Shown here: piece after piece, positions 24,320 through 35,002 of the stretch
Layout: the number at the start of each line of letters is the position of its first letter
How positions within the stretch are numbered: position 1 is the first letter of the stretch
Source of the DNA: Canna indica
Lineage: Eukaryota; Streptophyta; Magnoliopsida; Zingiberales; Cannaceae
Length of the DNA: 64,000 bases
Reading direction: 5' to 3'
Assembly: GCA_034359265.1 (NCBI GenBank)
Contig: CP136890.1
Location: 65,783,501 to 65,847,500, forward strand
Made by a program: the position numbers and the translations under genes
The notes under the pieces: model-generated
Database searches by the model: none
What the model was told of the DNA's origin: nothing
The model's input: only the letters and a program-made list of their open reading frames with translations

Positions 24320-24529
24320 AGAGAATATGAGATCCGCATGAGATGTATTAGGGTAAAACTCTCAATGAATCAATTACTTAGTCATTCCCCAAGAATATAA
24401 GAGACATAATGACATATCTGAATTGCTATCTGGTCTACCAAATACAGTTTTGGATCTTCAGCCACACCAGATCCATTTATTTTATGTTGAATGAATTATA
24501 ATTTTTTATTTTTTAAAAAAAGTATGCAC

Positions 24530-24897
24530 ATCTGCGACGGCAGGAGCCGTCGTAGATAATCTGGTTGCGTGTGGTCGCAATAGATACATCTTTTGCGACA
24601 ATTAGTGCGGTCGCAGTACCGTCGTAGTGCCGTCACAGTGCCGTCGCTGATATAAATGTTGCGACGGCAAACAAGCGTCGCAGATGTCACACGACCACAT
24701 TATGCGACGGTAGTACTCCGTCGCAGAACGGTCGCAGAAAATGTTTACTTGCGACCGCAGAGGTGGCGGTTGCAAACTTTCAGCGACTACATCTTTTGCG
24801 ACCATATTTTGCGATCGCCCTTGGCCGTTGCAGACGATCTTTAGTGACCGTTTTGCGACGGCAATGGCCGTTGCAGATGACCAAATTTTTAGTAGTG
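24530..24897. mobile_element. CACTA-type transposon terminus (one end)
   Basis: The right border reads TTTTTAGTAGTG, i.e. CACTACTAAAAA inverted, the En/Spm-type terminus. Inward lie about fifteen subterminal GCGACGG / CCGTCGCA / GGTCGCA words on both strands, as CACTA elements have. No matching left terminus was found upstream, so this is one truncated end. No transposase frame. Confidence 0.75.
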
Positions 24898-25260
24898 ACT
24901 TTAAGTTAATCTACACTAACAAGAGACAAGTACAAATAACTCTAACACTCCCCTCGAGCTAGAGCATAGATATCAATCATGTTGTCATTGTAGATAATTA
25001 AATCTAATAGGGTCAAGTGTTTTAGTGAAGATGTCTAACAGTATGTTCCTGAGAAGAGGTGTAAGGTGTGACAATCTTCTTGAAGAGGACAACATCACGA
25101 TGAAATGACAATCAACCTCAATATGCTTGGTTCTCTCGTGAAATATTGAATTGCTTGCAATATAAATGATAAGACTGATAGGCTGAGAAGAAGGAAACTG
25201 AAATTCTTCCAATAGGGTTTTGATCCATATAATTTTACAAGCAGTGTGTCGTTGCTTAGT
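24898..25260 (-). pseudogene. Copia LTR end and RNase H fragment
   Basis: On the minus strand the frame 25212-24985 reads SNSIFHERTKHIEVDCHFI and later DIFTKTLDP, the end of copia RNase H. Then comes CTCGAGGGGAG (polypurine) and an LTR start TGTTAGAGTT at 24947. The LTR survives for only about 50 bases before the CACTA end. It is an old, unrelated copia copy in the ABCG3-like intron. The middle of the RNase H is frameshifted. Confidence 0.75.
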
Positions 25261-26203
25261 GTCATAGCCACCTTACTTTTTGCTTTTTCAAGTAACTATA
25301 TTTTCTCCTACATAGGTGCAAAAATTAGAAGTGGACCTTCTATCACTGATGGAGCTTGCATACTCAGCATTAGAAAAGCCCTGAATATGAAGATGTCCAT
25401 TTTTCCAGTACATTGACCATTGCCTAAAGATTTTTTAATGTATTGACGATCCTTAAGACAACATTCCAATGACAATATGACAATATGACTAAGGAACAAA
25501 AGAGTAAAAGCCGACCAACACTAACGTACAAAATTTTCTAATACTAAACCATTATATAAGCCTATAAGAGATGGGAAAGAAAAGGAAGCGTTAAAGAGGA
25601 TAAGGCTGACTAGATTAACAAGGCAAATAAAGAAATATTCAGTCCACATAGCAGTTGAACCAATTAGTTTGAACAGTTGAATTCACTAAGTTTCACAGAT
25701 CAAAGAAGTTAAGGCTCCACTAGCTTAGATAACCACCCAACAAAAAGAGAACACCAGGTCACCATTCAGGCAAGTAAAAACACCCACTGATTGTAAAGGA
25801 TTGCTTAAAATGACTACGAATAACTAAACAAATTCAGTTAATTTGCAGCATCTTTCTCTTCAATATTAATCTTTCTTACTAACTGAAAACATTAATACTT
25901 TTTAAAAAAAGGAATAAAGATGAGCTAGTGTACAATGCCCACAATCAAACTTAAGAAAAATATACATGCAAATTGTGCCATCCGTCAAGCATGAAATCAG
26001 ATATATGGCCAACACATATGCCCTAAACTTATCTATAAAAGTCCCTAAAGATTTTTTATTTAACCTATTGTTTATATGCCCACTAAAAACCTTTTTCCTC
26101 AATTTCACTACCCATAAAAGATTAGTAATCTAGGAACAACAGTTAAGAAGACATGACAAGAAGGTGCAAAAATGTGTAGAAGGAACTAGGAAAAGAAATC
26201 AAC
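25261..26203. other. Intron debris; no gene recognised
   Basis: AT-rich sequence between the copia relic and ABCG3-like exon 4. I found no convincing domain. Part of it (25300-25500) may belong to the copia relic but is too decayed to say. Confidence 0.4.
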
Positions 26204-27386
26204 CTTTTCGGTCAGTCTCACAATCATAGATTCAACTGCAGCAAAATCAGCTGATGAGTGATGACTTATAAGTAGCTTCAAGTGTCCGTATAGCAACAGC
26301 AGTATCCATGTTTACTGATGAGAAATCACTATTATCCTCCTGTTAATAGTGTCCACATGCAGTTATATAGTGCTGAAAGATAATTAAATATTATAGACAA
26401 GATTTTCCTAATTACTAAAAGCAGAATCCACGAGTTGCTACCTGCAAATTCTTGCACATTGCTATTATCCTATCAAAATCAGCGTTGATTGCTCGTAGAA
26501 AGTGATCCGACGGACTTTGCATGATTGGGCAAGGAAACCTTGCATTAGAGAAGTGCTGCAAAAAAAAAAGCTGATTTTTGAAGCAACACTACGAAATAAC
26601 ATTCTAACCGTATAACTTAAATACAAGAAGATGAACAAATTAAGATGGAAAAGTATCCACCTGTAAACAAGCCAATGTTTCTCCAAAGAATAGTGTGTTT
26701 CCATTTGAAAGTAAACAAATCCTGTCAAAGAGTCCAAAAACTTTTGTGCTACTCTGGTACATTGTGAAAATAATAGTGCAACCCGTGCTTGCTAGTTTCT
26801 TTAATGTAACCATTAACAGAAGAGCTGATACACTGAAAGGAAACTAATTGAATAAATAAACATAGGTACAATCAATGTCATATGACATATAGTAGGTCAT
26901 AAGAAAGTAATAATATAAGGAACCTGTCAAGATGATAAAGTGGTTCATCAATAAATAAGACATGTGATCTCATTACAAGTTCCCTAGCTATGCTAACACG
27001 CCTTCTTTCTCCTCTAGGGAGACTTTTAGTATAACAATGGCCACCTATGAGTGTGTCAGCATAATCTCCCAGAGACATAGCTGCAATGGCATCCTCAACA
27101 AAGCTCTTCTTTTGAGAGAAGAAACCAGGAAGTTGCAGAAGTGATGAGTAATATAGCATCTCACGCACAGTAAGTGATTCAATCAACACGTCTTCCCTGT
27201 CAACATAACCCTGCAAAGGACTTGAGTTCAGGGATAAAAGAAAGTGGCAGATGTATTGAATCACTAAATAGTATCTCATTAAATAAATAAAAGATTATAA
27301 AATACCACATAGATAAATAATGAAAAAGAACATGGAAATCTCTTGAAAAGCATGGAAAATCTTAGGCCTTGCTTGGATTGTGGTAT

Positions 27387-27551
27387 TTGGAGGGGTATGG
27401 AAAAACACACAATGGATGGGTATTGAAAATCTTAGGTTCCTTAACCAAACTTTGGAAACCCATTTTCCATTATAAGGTGGGGCATTAATCTCAGCAACAA
27501 GCATGGAAATCTCCATTCCCATCCAATGTATGTTTTTCCATACCCCTAAAG
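27387..27551. repeat. Foldback (MITE-like) inverted repeat
   Basis: The left arm GGAGGGGTATGGAAAAACA (27389 on, extended by CACAATGGATGGG) pairs with the right arm 27517-27549 (CCCATCCAATGTATG...CCATACCCC). The arms are about 34 bases with few mismatches around a loop of about 95 bases. No clear target duplication. Confidence 0.65.
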
Positions 27552-27559
27552 TGAAGGAT

Positions 27560-29509
27560 TCCTTCTCACTCCCCTCCCTTTTTCTTACTGTCATGTTCTC
27601 ATTGACAAAATCTTTTCTAGCATGACTCTGAATCAAACATTCATGGTTACTTTTAGATGCTCTGCAAATTTTTATATTTTCACATGAAACACCTCTTCCT
27701 CTTTTTAAGATGTGGAACATAATGAATGGAAGAAATGACCTGCATACCAAATGACAATCCTCCCAGAGAAATTGAAGCTTGTGAAAACAATAAGTGATCA
27801 TAAGATATTGAGCGGGTCATGTACTATATTTATATGTGATGCAGAGATGAACCAATATGCCAAAATTTAAGTTTCTTTGCAGCCACTTGCACATATATTT
27901 TGTCATTTGTTATATTTGAAAAAACCTCCTGCAATAGTTTGAGCATGCCAGAAGAATCACAATTTTATAACTTATTTATTTGAAATAGGAAACAATAGAT
28001 TTTAACACTGGGATTTAAAATCTCTTGAATTAAATACAAGATGCTTTCTTTCAGAAAAAAACACTGGGGCTGAAATGAGAATTCAAGTGTGATTGCTTTG
28101 GCCACCATCACATAAATTAATCAACCATGCATGAGTAGCAACTAGCAAGATTTTACCATAACTGGGGAAGAAGTGCTCATAGAAGAATCCAAATAATTTT
28201 TTTCCTGTTAAAAGCCACATTAATCTAGTATGTTTACAAATTCACAATATGAATTTAATTGTAACCAATCACTGGCAACCAATTGTAAATATCACAATAT
28301 GAAGTTAGGGCTAACATGGAAGTTAGGGCTAACCAATCACAATATGAAGTTAGGGCTACCATGGAAGCTTAAATGGTAAAATTGCTCCATTGCAACCAAG
28401 AGGGTCATGCTTTGAGTTGCAGAAATTGTCTCTTTGGTTCAATTTAAGCTTGAGGGTCATGTTTTGAGTTGCAGAAATACTTTTTTGGTGTTAAATGCAT
28501 AGAAATTGCACAAGCACCAGGTGTAAACCTGCATGGCAGTCTTATATCAGTAAGTCCAGTACAATAACCAGGCAGTATGCTCAGTATTGATCCAAACTGC
28601 ATGCATTGCATAATGCCCAGCCACTGAATGCTGATGGATTTTAAACCTGCGTGAGTATGTTCAGAAATCATTATTGGTTGAAGCATTTTATCTTCATGTG
28701 AGTTTGGTTCATAAAAGTTAGATCCCTGTGGTACTTTGTTCATGATAATTATCCCTTTTATATTATTCTTAGCTTGAGAATCTGAGGCAAAATCCATGGT
28801 TAGTGACAAAACCAGGAACTCAGGGATTAGGCAAGTGATGGTTACTTACAACCACATGGACAACAAGTATGCGTCTCGTAGTTGCTTTAGATTTAAGCAA
28901 TCTAGTAAATATCTATATCATTCACAATATGTAGGTAATTGTAACCAATTCCTAACTTCCATATCAAGTATGTTTACAAATTAATCCTCTCACCTAAAAA
29001 TCAAGATTTTAGACCAACTAAGGAAACCAATTTTATTTCTGTCATTTACAATATGAATTTATAACCAAAACTTATCTTTTACACCAAAGTAACAGCGTGC
29101 TTAAATAATTCTCTAAACTAGAATCAAGGTTGAAGCTAAATAAATGAATCATGTTATACTTCAATATTATAGTTCACAATTTGTCCTTGTAACCATTTCC
29201 TAATTAACCTGCAAACAAAAGTGGCAGCATGTTCATGTTCACAATCCTCTAACCATTTCCATTCATATTAATTAAACATCATTAAGATGCATACCATGAT
29301 ATATGTTCGATGAAAAGATGAAAGGTACCTTTGGAGTCCCTAGATGCAATTTGATCGGCTGTGCAACAGTAGATTCTAATTGAACAAATCAATCAATCAG
29401 ATTAATTTATACTTTCTATTAGAAATAAATCGAGATTTGAAAATGCACAAGAAACAAACCGGGATGAGCAAAATATCGCAGTAGGCGTGCGACGGTGATG
29501 TTATCAATC
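27560..29509. other. No gene recognised; AT-rich, possible 5' intron region of the ABCG3-like gene
   Basis: I looked for the missing Walker A exon on the minus strand and did not find it. A 45-bp short tandem repeat lies at 28291-28370. GTCATG(C/T)TTTGAGTTGCAGAAAT occurs twice at 28407 and 28457. Confidence 0.4.
28291..28370. repeat. Short tandem repeat, ~45-bp unit
   Basis: ATCACAATATGAAGTTAGGG starts at 28291 and 28336, with a third partial AGTTAGGGCTAACC between. Confidence 0.75.
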
Positions 29510-30105
29510 AGAGATTTTTGACGATGTCAATGCCCAGCGGTGGAGATGGCGCAGCGAATGGTTTAGGGATTGGAGATGTCGGGAGCTGGCGTTTGGGGAG
29601 GTGTCGGGGGAGAGAGGATTGCAGGCTGCAGCGAAGAAAAAAAAGAGGGGAAATGTATCGGTGGGGGAGGTGGCGCGGCAAGGTGTCGGGGGAGAGAGGT
29701 GTCGCGGGGAGGTCTCGCAGGGAGAGGTATCGCAGGAGAGAAGTGTCGGGGGAGAGAGGTGTCGCGGGGAGGTCTCACAGGGAGAGGTGTCGCGAGGAGG
29801 TCTCCAGAGAGAGGTGTCGCAGGAGAGAAGTGTCGGGGAAGAGAGGTGTCGCGGGGTGTCGTCGGCTGCGAAAAAACAAAAAAGGGATTTGTGAGGTTGG
29901 ATTTGTTTCGGTCGGCTGAAAAAAATATGGCCGGGAAATAATTTTTTGACGATTTAATATTTGGTCGGCTGAAATATAGGGGAGAAAAAATTATAGGTTG
30001 ATTTACCAACCGATATTTTAATCTGTTGGTAATTTTGTTGGTAATACCAACAAATTAAATCTGTTGGTAATAAATTCGTCGGTGATACTATATTTTTTTG
30101 TAGTG
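29510..30105. mobile_element. CACTA-type transposon terminus with GC-rich minisatellite
   Basis: The right border TTTTTTTGTAGTG (inverted CACTACAAAAAAA) ends at 30105. Just inside are subterminal blocks ACCAACAAATT / TTACCAACAG / CGGTTGGTAA. Further in, 29690-29870 is a GC-rich minisatellite of units such as GAGAGGTGTCGCGGGGAGGT. The minisatellite opens several long frames on both strands, which I do not treat as genes. The left terminus was not found. Confidence 0.7.
29690..29870. repeat. G-rich minisatellite inside the CACTA end
   Basis: Irregular units built from GGGGGAGAGAGGTGTCGCG, GGGGAGGTCTC and GCAGGGAGAGGT. A longer period of about 69 bases is visible (GGAGAGAAGTGTCGGG at 29735 and 29822). 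Confidence 0.7.
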
Positions 30106-30149
30106 TCTGTTTAGTTATTTAGGATCAGCATTGACATTTGTTGCTGTCA

Positions 30150-30290
30150 AACAGGTGCATAAGCAAATCAACCTGTTTATACACAACTATAACACGTTTA
30201 CAGACGTGTTAATTTTTATAGTGTTAGCATGTTACTAACACATTTTAATAATCTAACATGTCAAACAAGCTTACTCAAAGATCATGCTTA
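30150..30290. repeat. Dispersed repeat copy A (partner 34762-34920)
   Basis: GTGCATAAGCAAATCAACC ... GCATGTTACTAACACATTTT ... AACATGTCAAACAAGCTTAC matches 34762-34920 in the same orientation. Here it lies next to the TFIIB remnant; at the second site it does not. Confidence 0.75.
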
Positions 30291-30312
30291 ATTAAACATT
30301 CCAAAGCCTCAC

Positions 30313-30622
30313 CTTATGTCAACCTTTTGTAAATTCTACACGGCTTCTTGAACAACTTTGTGCGTCAAGCCAAGTTGAGAACAACATCGATTCTATAGAG
30401 TCATGATAGACAAAGCGACTACTGCTAATTAAATTGGACGACATATAGTTAGTTGACTTAACATACTAGTTACTTGAAGAATATACCAGGAGATCCCTCG
30501 CATAAATTGTTTTCGTAGCCATTGTCTCTCCCATCTCATCATTGAGGTACTTGGTAATTAACTCTTTGTACCGAGCAATTTCCTTTTGTGTAACTCCATT
30601 GGCGACAGTGCACATTTCTAAA
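30313..30622 (-). pseudogene. TFIIB-like pseudogene, copy 1 (two exons)
   Basis: Exon 30622-30487 reads EMCTVANGVTQKEIARYKEL, ... DEMGETMATKTIYARDLL. After a 94-base intron (GTATAT...CTATAG), exon 30392-30313 reads RCCSQLGLTHKVVQEAV*NL, then KVDIR before a GTGAGG donor. This matches the core of transcription factor IIB from the end of the first cyclin-like repeat into the second (EICxVANG, QEAV, ELDIR). A TAG stop and loss of three residues after KVV show that it is dead. Other exons are missing. TFIIB bridges TBP and RNA polymerase II. Confidence 0.85.
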
Positions 30623-30689
30623 CTGTCCTAAGCCTTGAACGACAATAATACAATGGAGGACTATATACAGGAGAACGAGCACCAATCCC

Positions 30690-30849
30690 TTGGTTAAGGT
30701 TAGGTTGGAGCACCATTCCGTGCAGGAGGCTACCTGGGAGGTGGAGCAAGATATGAGGGAGCGATATACTTTGTTGTTTGATGATCTAGTGAGTTCTTAA
30801 TCCTCTTTTTCCAAAATTCTTGGACGAATTTTTTTTAAGGATGGAGAAT
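30690..30849 (+). pseudogene. G3 gypsy integrase tail and polypurine tract
   Basis: The plus frame from about 30700 gives VRLEHHSVQEATWEVEQDM, the chromodomain-like tail of a gypsy integrase, then a stop and AAGGATGGAGAAT (30837-30849), a polypurine tract abutting the LTR. Everything upstream in the element was lost at about 30680, where the sequence switches to TFIIB-flank DNA. Confidence 0.85.
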
Positions 30850-31174
30850 TGTAATATCCTAGATATTAATATTTATTTTTGTCATTTGTCAGCCTAGCGG
30901 GCTAGTTCGAGATCAAGCCGAGTCAACTCATGGTCCGGTGCGAGCTCGTGAGCTCCTGTATGTAGGAATATGATTTATGCAAATTCTTTTCCTGCGTAGA
31001 TAAATTTATTTAATTATTCTATTGTGTGTGCTTGATTTATTAAATTATGTTGCATATGGGTGTGCATATAAATGATGCTTGTTTTTAGCATGGGGTTAGT
31101 TGGGTTAGCGGGTTGCATATCTAGGTTGATGTGCGTGTGGGTTAGGGTGTGGATAAGAGGCTTTAGGAGGGGAT

Positions 31175-31182
31175 TATAAAAT
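31175..31182 (+). promoter_or_regulatory. TATA-like box of G3 LTR
   Basis: TATAAAAT followed by a C-rich stretch. The solo copy has TATAAAA at 55463 in the same setting. Strand agrees with the LTR. Confidence 0.5.
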
Positions 31183-32394
31183 CTGCCCCCCCACCCCCCC
31201 TTTTTGGTTTGTGGCTCCCCTTTGGAGCCACACAAGCCTTTGGAGAGAGGAGCAGCCAAGCTGCCAGCGGCCCCTCTCCCCTCTCTTAGAGCTGCTGCCC
31301 TCAAGCAGCCAGCCGTCGGGCCCTCTCCCTTCTTCCCCCTCTTCTTCCTTTTCCCTTAGAGGCCAAGCTATCGTCTTGGTTGAAGCTGAGCCGCCTCCTT
31401 GAGGCATTGGAGCCACTACCCCTTTCCTTGAGGAGCCGAGCCACCGCCACCCTTTGGGGCCGAATTCGAAGGCCGCTGCTTGGAAGTCCTTCTCTATTTC
31501 CTTCTTCCTAATCGGGTGAGTGATTTTACCCCTCTTTTTCTCGAGTTTTCACTTGTGTTCTTGAGCTAATTTGGGCATTGTGAGTTCTTGATCGTTTCCC
31601 GTCAATTTTGTGTTTTGATCGCCGAAATCTTGTGTTGACTTATGGGAGGGATCCCGAGGTTTCCCTTTTATGGCTCGACAGCCCTAGGAATACCCTAGGG
31701 GTGCTCGGCCAAGGTGGAAGATGGGGGTGCGTGCCCTCAAGGTGTTTGATGAAATGCCTAAGAGAGGACTCTTGTGTATTTTTTAGATCTATGCTTTGAA
31801 TTGCTTACCAATTTAAGTTTCTATATGTTAATGCATGCTTTGCAATTAATCTATAATTTTTGGATAGTAATCATGTTTTACAAAGATAAGGTTTGATCTT
31901 AATGTCATGTGTGTTCTTGATCATGAAGCTCGATTCTTGTTTAAAGATAATATTGGTTATTGCTAGTCTTATTTAATAAATATGTATGTTATGAGATTTA
32001 TCTCAAATTTTATAATTCTATTTTTGATGGTAATTAAAATTTCAATTTCAATGAATTTCGAATTAATTACCATGGTGTGCTGAAAACTTAATCTTGCTAA
32101 AATTTTATGCTGAGTTGTTGATTCTGGGCTGGTTTTGAAAACATTGTTGTGATACTACGGGTTGGTGGTATTACGGGTCTGCATGGGTTGGTGGTACTAC
32201 GGGTCTAGGTGTTTGGATCGAGCATAGAGCGTTGCGGTGCTTCCCAGTAAAGACATCCCTAAGACACCGTAGGAGACACTTGACTTAGGTCATATTGCGT
32301 CATATCTTTATGAATGGTAGAGAGGCTCGGCTAGGAGCCAGATTGCGGGCTTGGCCCGGAAGGTTGGATGACTAATTCCCTACCTATGTTTAAA

Positions 32395-32721
32395 GGAATA
32401 AGTTCGGATGGACGAATCCCGATTATTTCTACGTTATTTCTTTGGAACAAGTTCGGATGAACAAATCCCAATTGTTCCTATGTTTTCTCATGGGATAAGT
32501 TTGGATGGGCAAATCCCGATTGTTCCCGAGCTTCTTTTAAGGAATAAGTTCGGATTGGCAAATCTCGATTATTCCTGTGATATATTTAAGGGACAAGTTC
32601 GGGCGGGCGAATCCTGATTGTTCCTACGCGTCTCGTGGAGCAAGTTCGGATGGGCAAATCCCTATTGCTCCCGAGTTTCTTTTTATAGGATAAGGTCGGA
32701 TGGGTCAATCTCGATTATCCT
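32395..32721 (+). repeat. Array of seven hairpin repeats in G3 LTR
   Basis: Units start at 32395, 32444, 32492, 32541, 32590, 32637 and 32687 (period 47-50). Each has a 7-base left arm and, exactly 28 bases later, a right arm able to pair with it: GGAACAA/TTGTTCC, GGAATAA/TTATTCC, GGGACAA/TTGTTCC, GGAGCAA/TTGCTCC, AGGATAA/TTATCCT. The spacer GTTCGGATGGGCAAATCCCGA itself can pair TCGG with CCGA. Arm bases change in matched pairs between units. The array lies about 1.2 kb downstream of the TATA-like box, so it would be in the transcribed leader. Confidence 0.85.
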
Positions 32722-33394
32722 AGTATGCATTGAGTATGATTTGTTGCATTAGGGCACGGTAGGCTGAGGCATGTTGCACTTCACTGCTAGAGTTTTGGAT
32801 GCCTTCGGGCGTGTGGTGGTCTTGTGGCCTGATAGCTAGTCACTCCCTTGTGACTTTATTTCTGTTGAGACATACGTTTTATCATAAGCTATACCTCTGT
32901 GTTTTGTTTCTCATGGGGGTTGGTAGAACCGCTCACTGAGTTCTATGAACTCACCTGTTATCATTTTTATTTTTATTTTTTGCAGAGCTTAACCGGTGAG
33001 GTGGGCTGGAGCACTTGGCACGGCTGGAGGACAGAGGAGCCACGTTGATCTCATAGCAGTCCTACTTAGGGGTCGTAGTCGAGTCTGTGGTAGTTTGTCA
33101 TGTACTTGTCTTTTGATATTTTGGAGTTGAAGTCCTTTGGGGATATTCATGTCTTTTATCTCATATTTCACTTGTAAATGAACTGTTGAATCTTGATTTA
33201 TTGTTTTCGCACTTTACTGTTTTACTTAACTTACTTCTAATGAAATCTGGTTTGCTTTTCTCATTTTAAATAAAACTCGTTACATTCTTTCCGCTATGTT
33301 TTATCATCATGAGTTGACATGTGCATGGATTAGGCTGCGGGGTATAGGCACGTATATTTTGGTCGGTCACGTGACCTTGATTTGGGACGTGACA

Positions 33395-33484
33395 AATTAC
33401 TTGCAGGTTTTTTTGAACATCTCCAGACGAAAGGGCAATATATACAACAAGAAAATTTCTTATATAAACATTCCAAAGCCTCAC
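33395..33484. other. Unassigned bases between G3 LTR and TFIIB copy 2
   Basis: No feature recognised. Homology to the copy-1 flank begins near 33462. Confidence 0.3.
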
Positions 33485-33802
33485 CTTATGTCAAGCTCTT
33501 GTAAATTCTGCACTGCTTCTCGAGCAACTTTAACAACTTTGTGCGTCAAGCCAAGCTGAGAACAACATCGATTCTATAGAGTCATGATAGACAAAGCAAC
33601 TACTGCTCATTAAATTGGACAACATATAGTTACTCGACTTAACATACTAGTTACTTATAGAATATACTAGGAGATCTCTCACATGAATTGTTTTCGTTGT
33701 CATTGTCTCTCCCATCTCATCATTGAGGTACTTGATAAATTAACTCTTTGAACCAAACAATTTTCTTTTGTGTAACTCCATTGGCGACAGTGCACATTTC
33801 TA
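33485..33802 (-). pseudogene. TFIIB-like pseudogene, copy 2 (two exons)
   Basis: It is a direct repeat of copy 1 (block 33468-33866 against 30295-30680). Exon 33573-33485 is open here: RCCSQLGLTHKVVKVAREAV, then QNLQELDIR with a GTGAGG donor. Exon 33802-33668 starts EMCTVANGVTQKKI, but a one-base insertion (near 33738) shifts it to a stop. The acceptor before it has decayed from CAG to CAA. It is older or more relaxed in one exon and better preserved in the other than copy 1, so the two copies diverged separately. Confidence 0.83.
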
Positions 33803-33894
33803 ATTTGTCCGAAGCTTTGAAAGACAATAATACAACGGAGCACTATATACCAGAGAACGACAATAATACAATGGACCTTTTATTTTAAAAATAA

Positions 33895-34186
33895 AATACA
33901 ATGGAGCACTATATACTTTGTGCAAATTCTTTGGTCTCAGAACGACGATAATACAATGACACTTTTATTTTAAAAATATAATAATATAATAATATTTATT
34001 TTATTATAAAATCAAATCAATTATAGTGCTCATACAATAACACAATGCAGCATTATATACTTTGTGCAAATTCTTTGGTCTAAGAACGACAATAATACAA
34101 TATAGCGTTTATTTTAAAAATACAATAATATAATAGTATTCATTTCATTATTAAATCAAATCAATTATTCTAGTTAATTCAGTTAT
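33895..34186. repeat. Tandem duplication, two ~144-bp AT-rich units
   Basis: ACTTTGTGCAAATTCTTTGG occurs at 33915 and 34059, followed in both by AACGAC(A/G)ATAATACAAT, TTTATTTTAAAAATA and AAATCAAATCAATTAT. A shorter ATAATACAACGGAGCACTATA copy lies just upstream (33826). Confidence 0.85.
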
Positions 34187-34761
34187 AGATTTGGGATAGT
34201 ACAGTAGATTAATTTGAAACATATTTTTATAATCTAATTAATTTGATTAATTTACTTTAGAATTAATTGAATGCAGACTCCTAAATAAAAGAGTTAGTGC
34301 ATGCATTTAGCATTTGCAGCATGAATCAGAATATTCAAAAATAGGGCTGGACCAAGTCGAGTTCAAACCCAACCCAATCATTGGGTCGAATATTTTAAGA
34401 TGATGTGCAAGTTGGATTCATGGTTTCTGCTAATTGATATTTTTCCCCACCTCTCAGCTTAAAAAATATATAAAAGCGAGATTATTTAACATTTGATTTA
34501 ATATCTAAATTTACCCAAATGTTTCAAATAATATCTTGAAATCTTTTTAATTCATTACACACAAGGTAAGACTTATAAAACTGTTTCAAGATGACCTAAT
34601 TATATCAATCAGATCACTTGAACATGTCAGGTTGACTCAATGGAATGGAATGTCCACATTAAATGCTCACCCATAAAAAGCTAAACTTTTTTTCTGTCAA
34701 TTGAACTATTTTAGCAAACAACTTATAAAGAAATAAGGTGTATTCCATCATCTTTTTGATT
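34187..34761. other. No gene recognised
   Basis: AT-rich sequence without a recognisable coding or repeat signature. Confidence 0.4.
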
Positions 34762-34920
34762 ACTTTAGAAATGACTTTGATATTGCTGCGACCAAACAGA
34801 TGCATAAGCAAAACAACATATTTATGCATAGCTATATAACACATTTAGAAATGTGTTTGCATGTTACTAACACATTTTAATAATCTAACATGTCAAGCAA
34901 GCTTACTCTTTAAATCATCC
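34762..34920. repeat. Dispersed repeat copy A' (partner 30150-30290)
   Basis: Same orientation as copy A. It shares GCATGTTACTAACACATTTT and AATAATCTAACATGTCAA. Confidence 0.75.
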
Positions 34921-35002
34921 TTAAATAAACTAAGTGATATGACATGTGTGCTACTCATACAAGATTACTTGAAACATGAAAGTATGAAGTGGTTGCATAT
35001 CA

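Larger units (their letters stand above)
23457..27210 (-). pseudogene. ABCG3-like half-size ABC transporter pseudogene
   Basis: Five minus-strand exons with GT-AG borders: 27210-26924 (GYVDREDVLIESLTVREMLYY ... LPRGERRRVSIARELV, FIDEPLYHLD), 26832-26661 (LKKLASTGCTIIFT, FGLFDRICLLSNG), 26555-26442 (HFSNARFPCPIMQSPSDHFL), 26339-26204 (SSVNMDTAVAIRTLEATYK) and 23649-23457 (SKGKASDATRIAVVTWRSLL). They follow plant ABCG3 in order. The ABC signature is degenerate (PRGER instead of SGGER-type), as known for ABCG3. Lesions: a 7-base duplication-like insertion in exon 4 (TCATCACTCATCAG, about 26251), Trp to TAG in exon 5 (EWKYF*IRL). Walker A exons and later membrane exons are absent. Debris inserted in the 23650-26203 intron. 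Confidence 0.92.
30850..33394 (+). mobile_element. G3 gypsy 3' LTR
   Basis: TGTAATATCCTAG (30850) to GGGACGTGACA (33394), 2545 bases. It matches the solo LTR at 55113-57881 over its length. It carries a TATA-like box (31175), a pyrimidine-rich segment (31185-31400) and, at 32395-32721, seven tandem hairpin units. No target duplication is visible because the left part of the element is gone. A run of 67 unassigned bases separates it from the second TFIIB copy. Confidence 0.9.

Noticed and set aside
24136..24339. Minus frame with duplicated FFHILSFHLD motif
   Set aside because: It is only the translation of a 75-bp tandem DNA duplication.
24530..24897. Regularly spaced GCGACGG words, CRISPR-like at first glance
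   Set aside because: The words are on both strands, irregularly spaced and end in a CACTA terminus. Plant nuclear context makes CRISPR untenable.
21739..24897. CACTACATGAACG at 21739 as the left end of the CACTA element ending at 24897
   Set aside because: Beyond CACTAC the ends do not match and subterminal words differ.
27295..27801. Minus frame of 168 codons
   Set aside because: It crosses the foldback repeat and shows no similarity to the ABCG3 exon expected there.
29518..30009. Several overlapping frames of 97-148 codons on both strands
   Set aside because: They are low-complexity translations of the G-rich minisatellite, open in several frames at once, with no domain.
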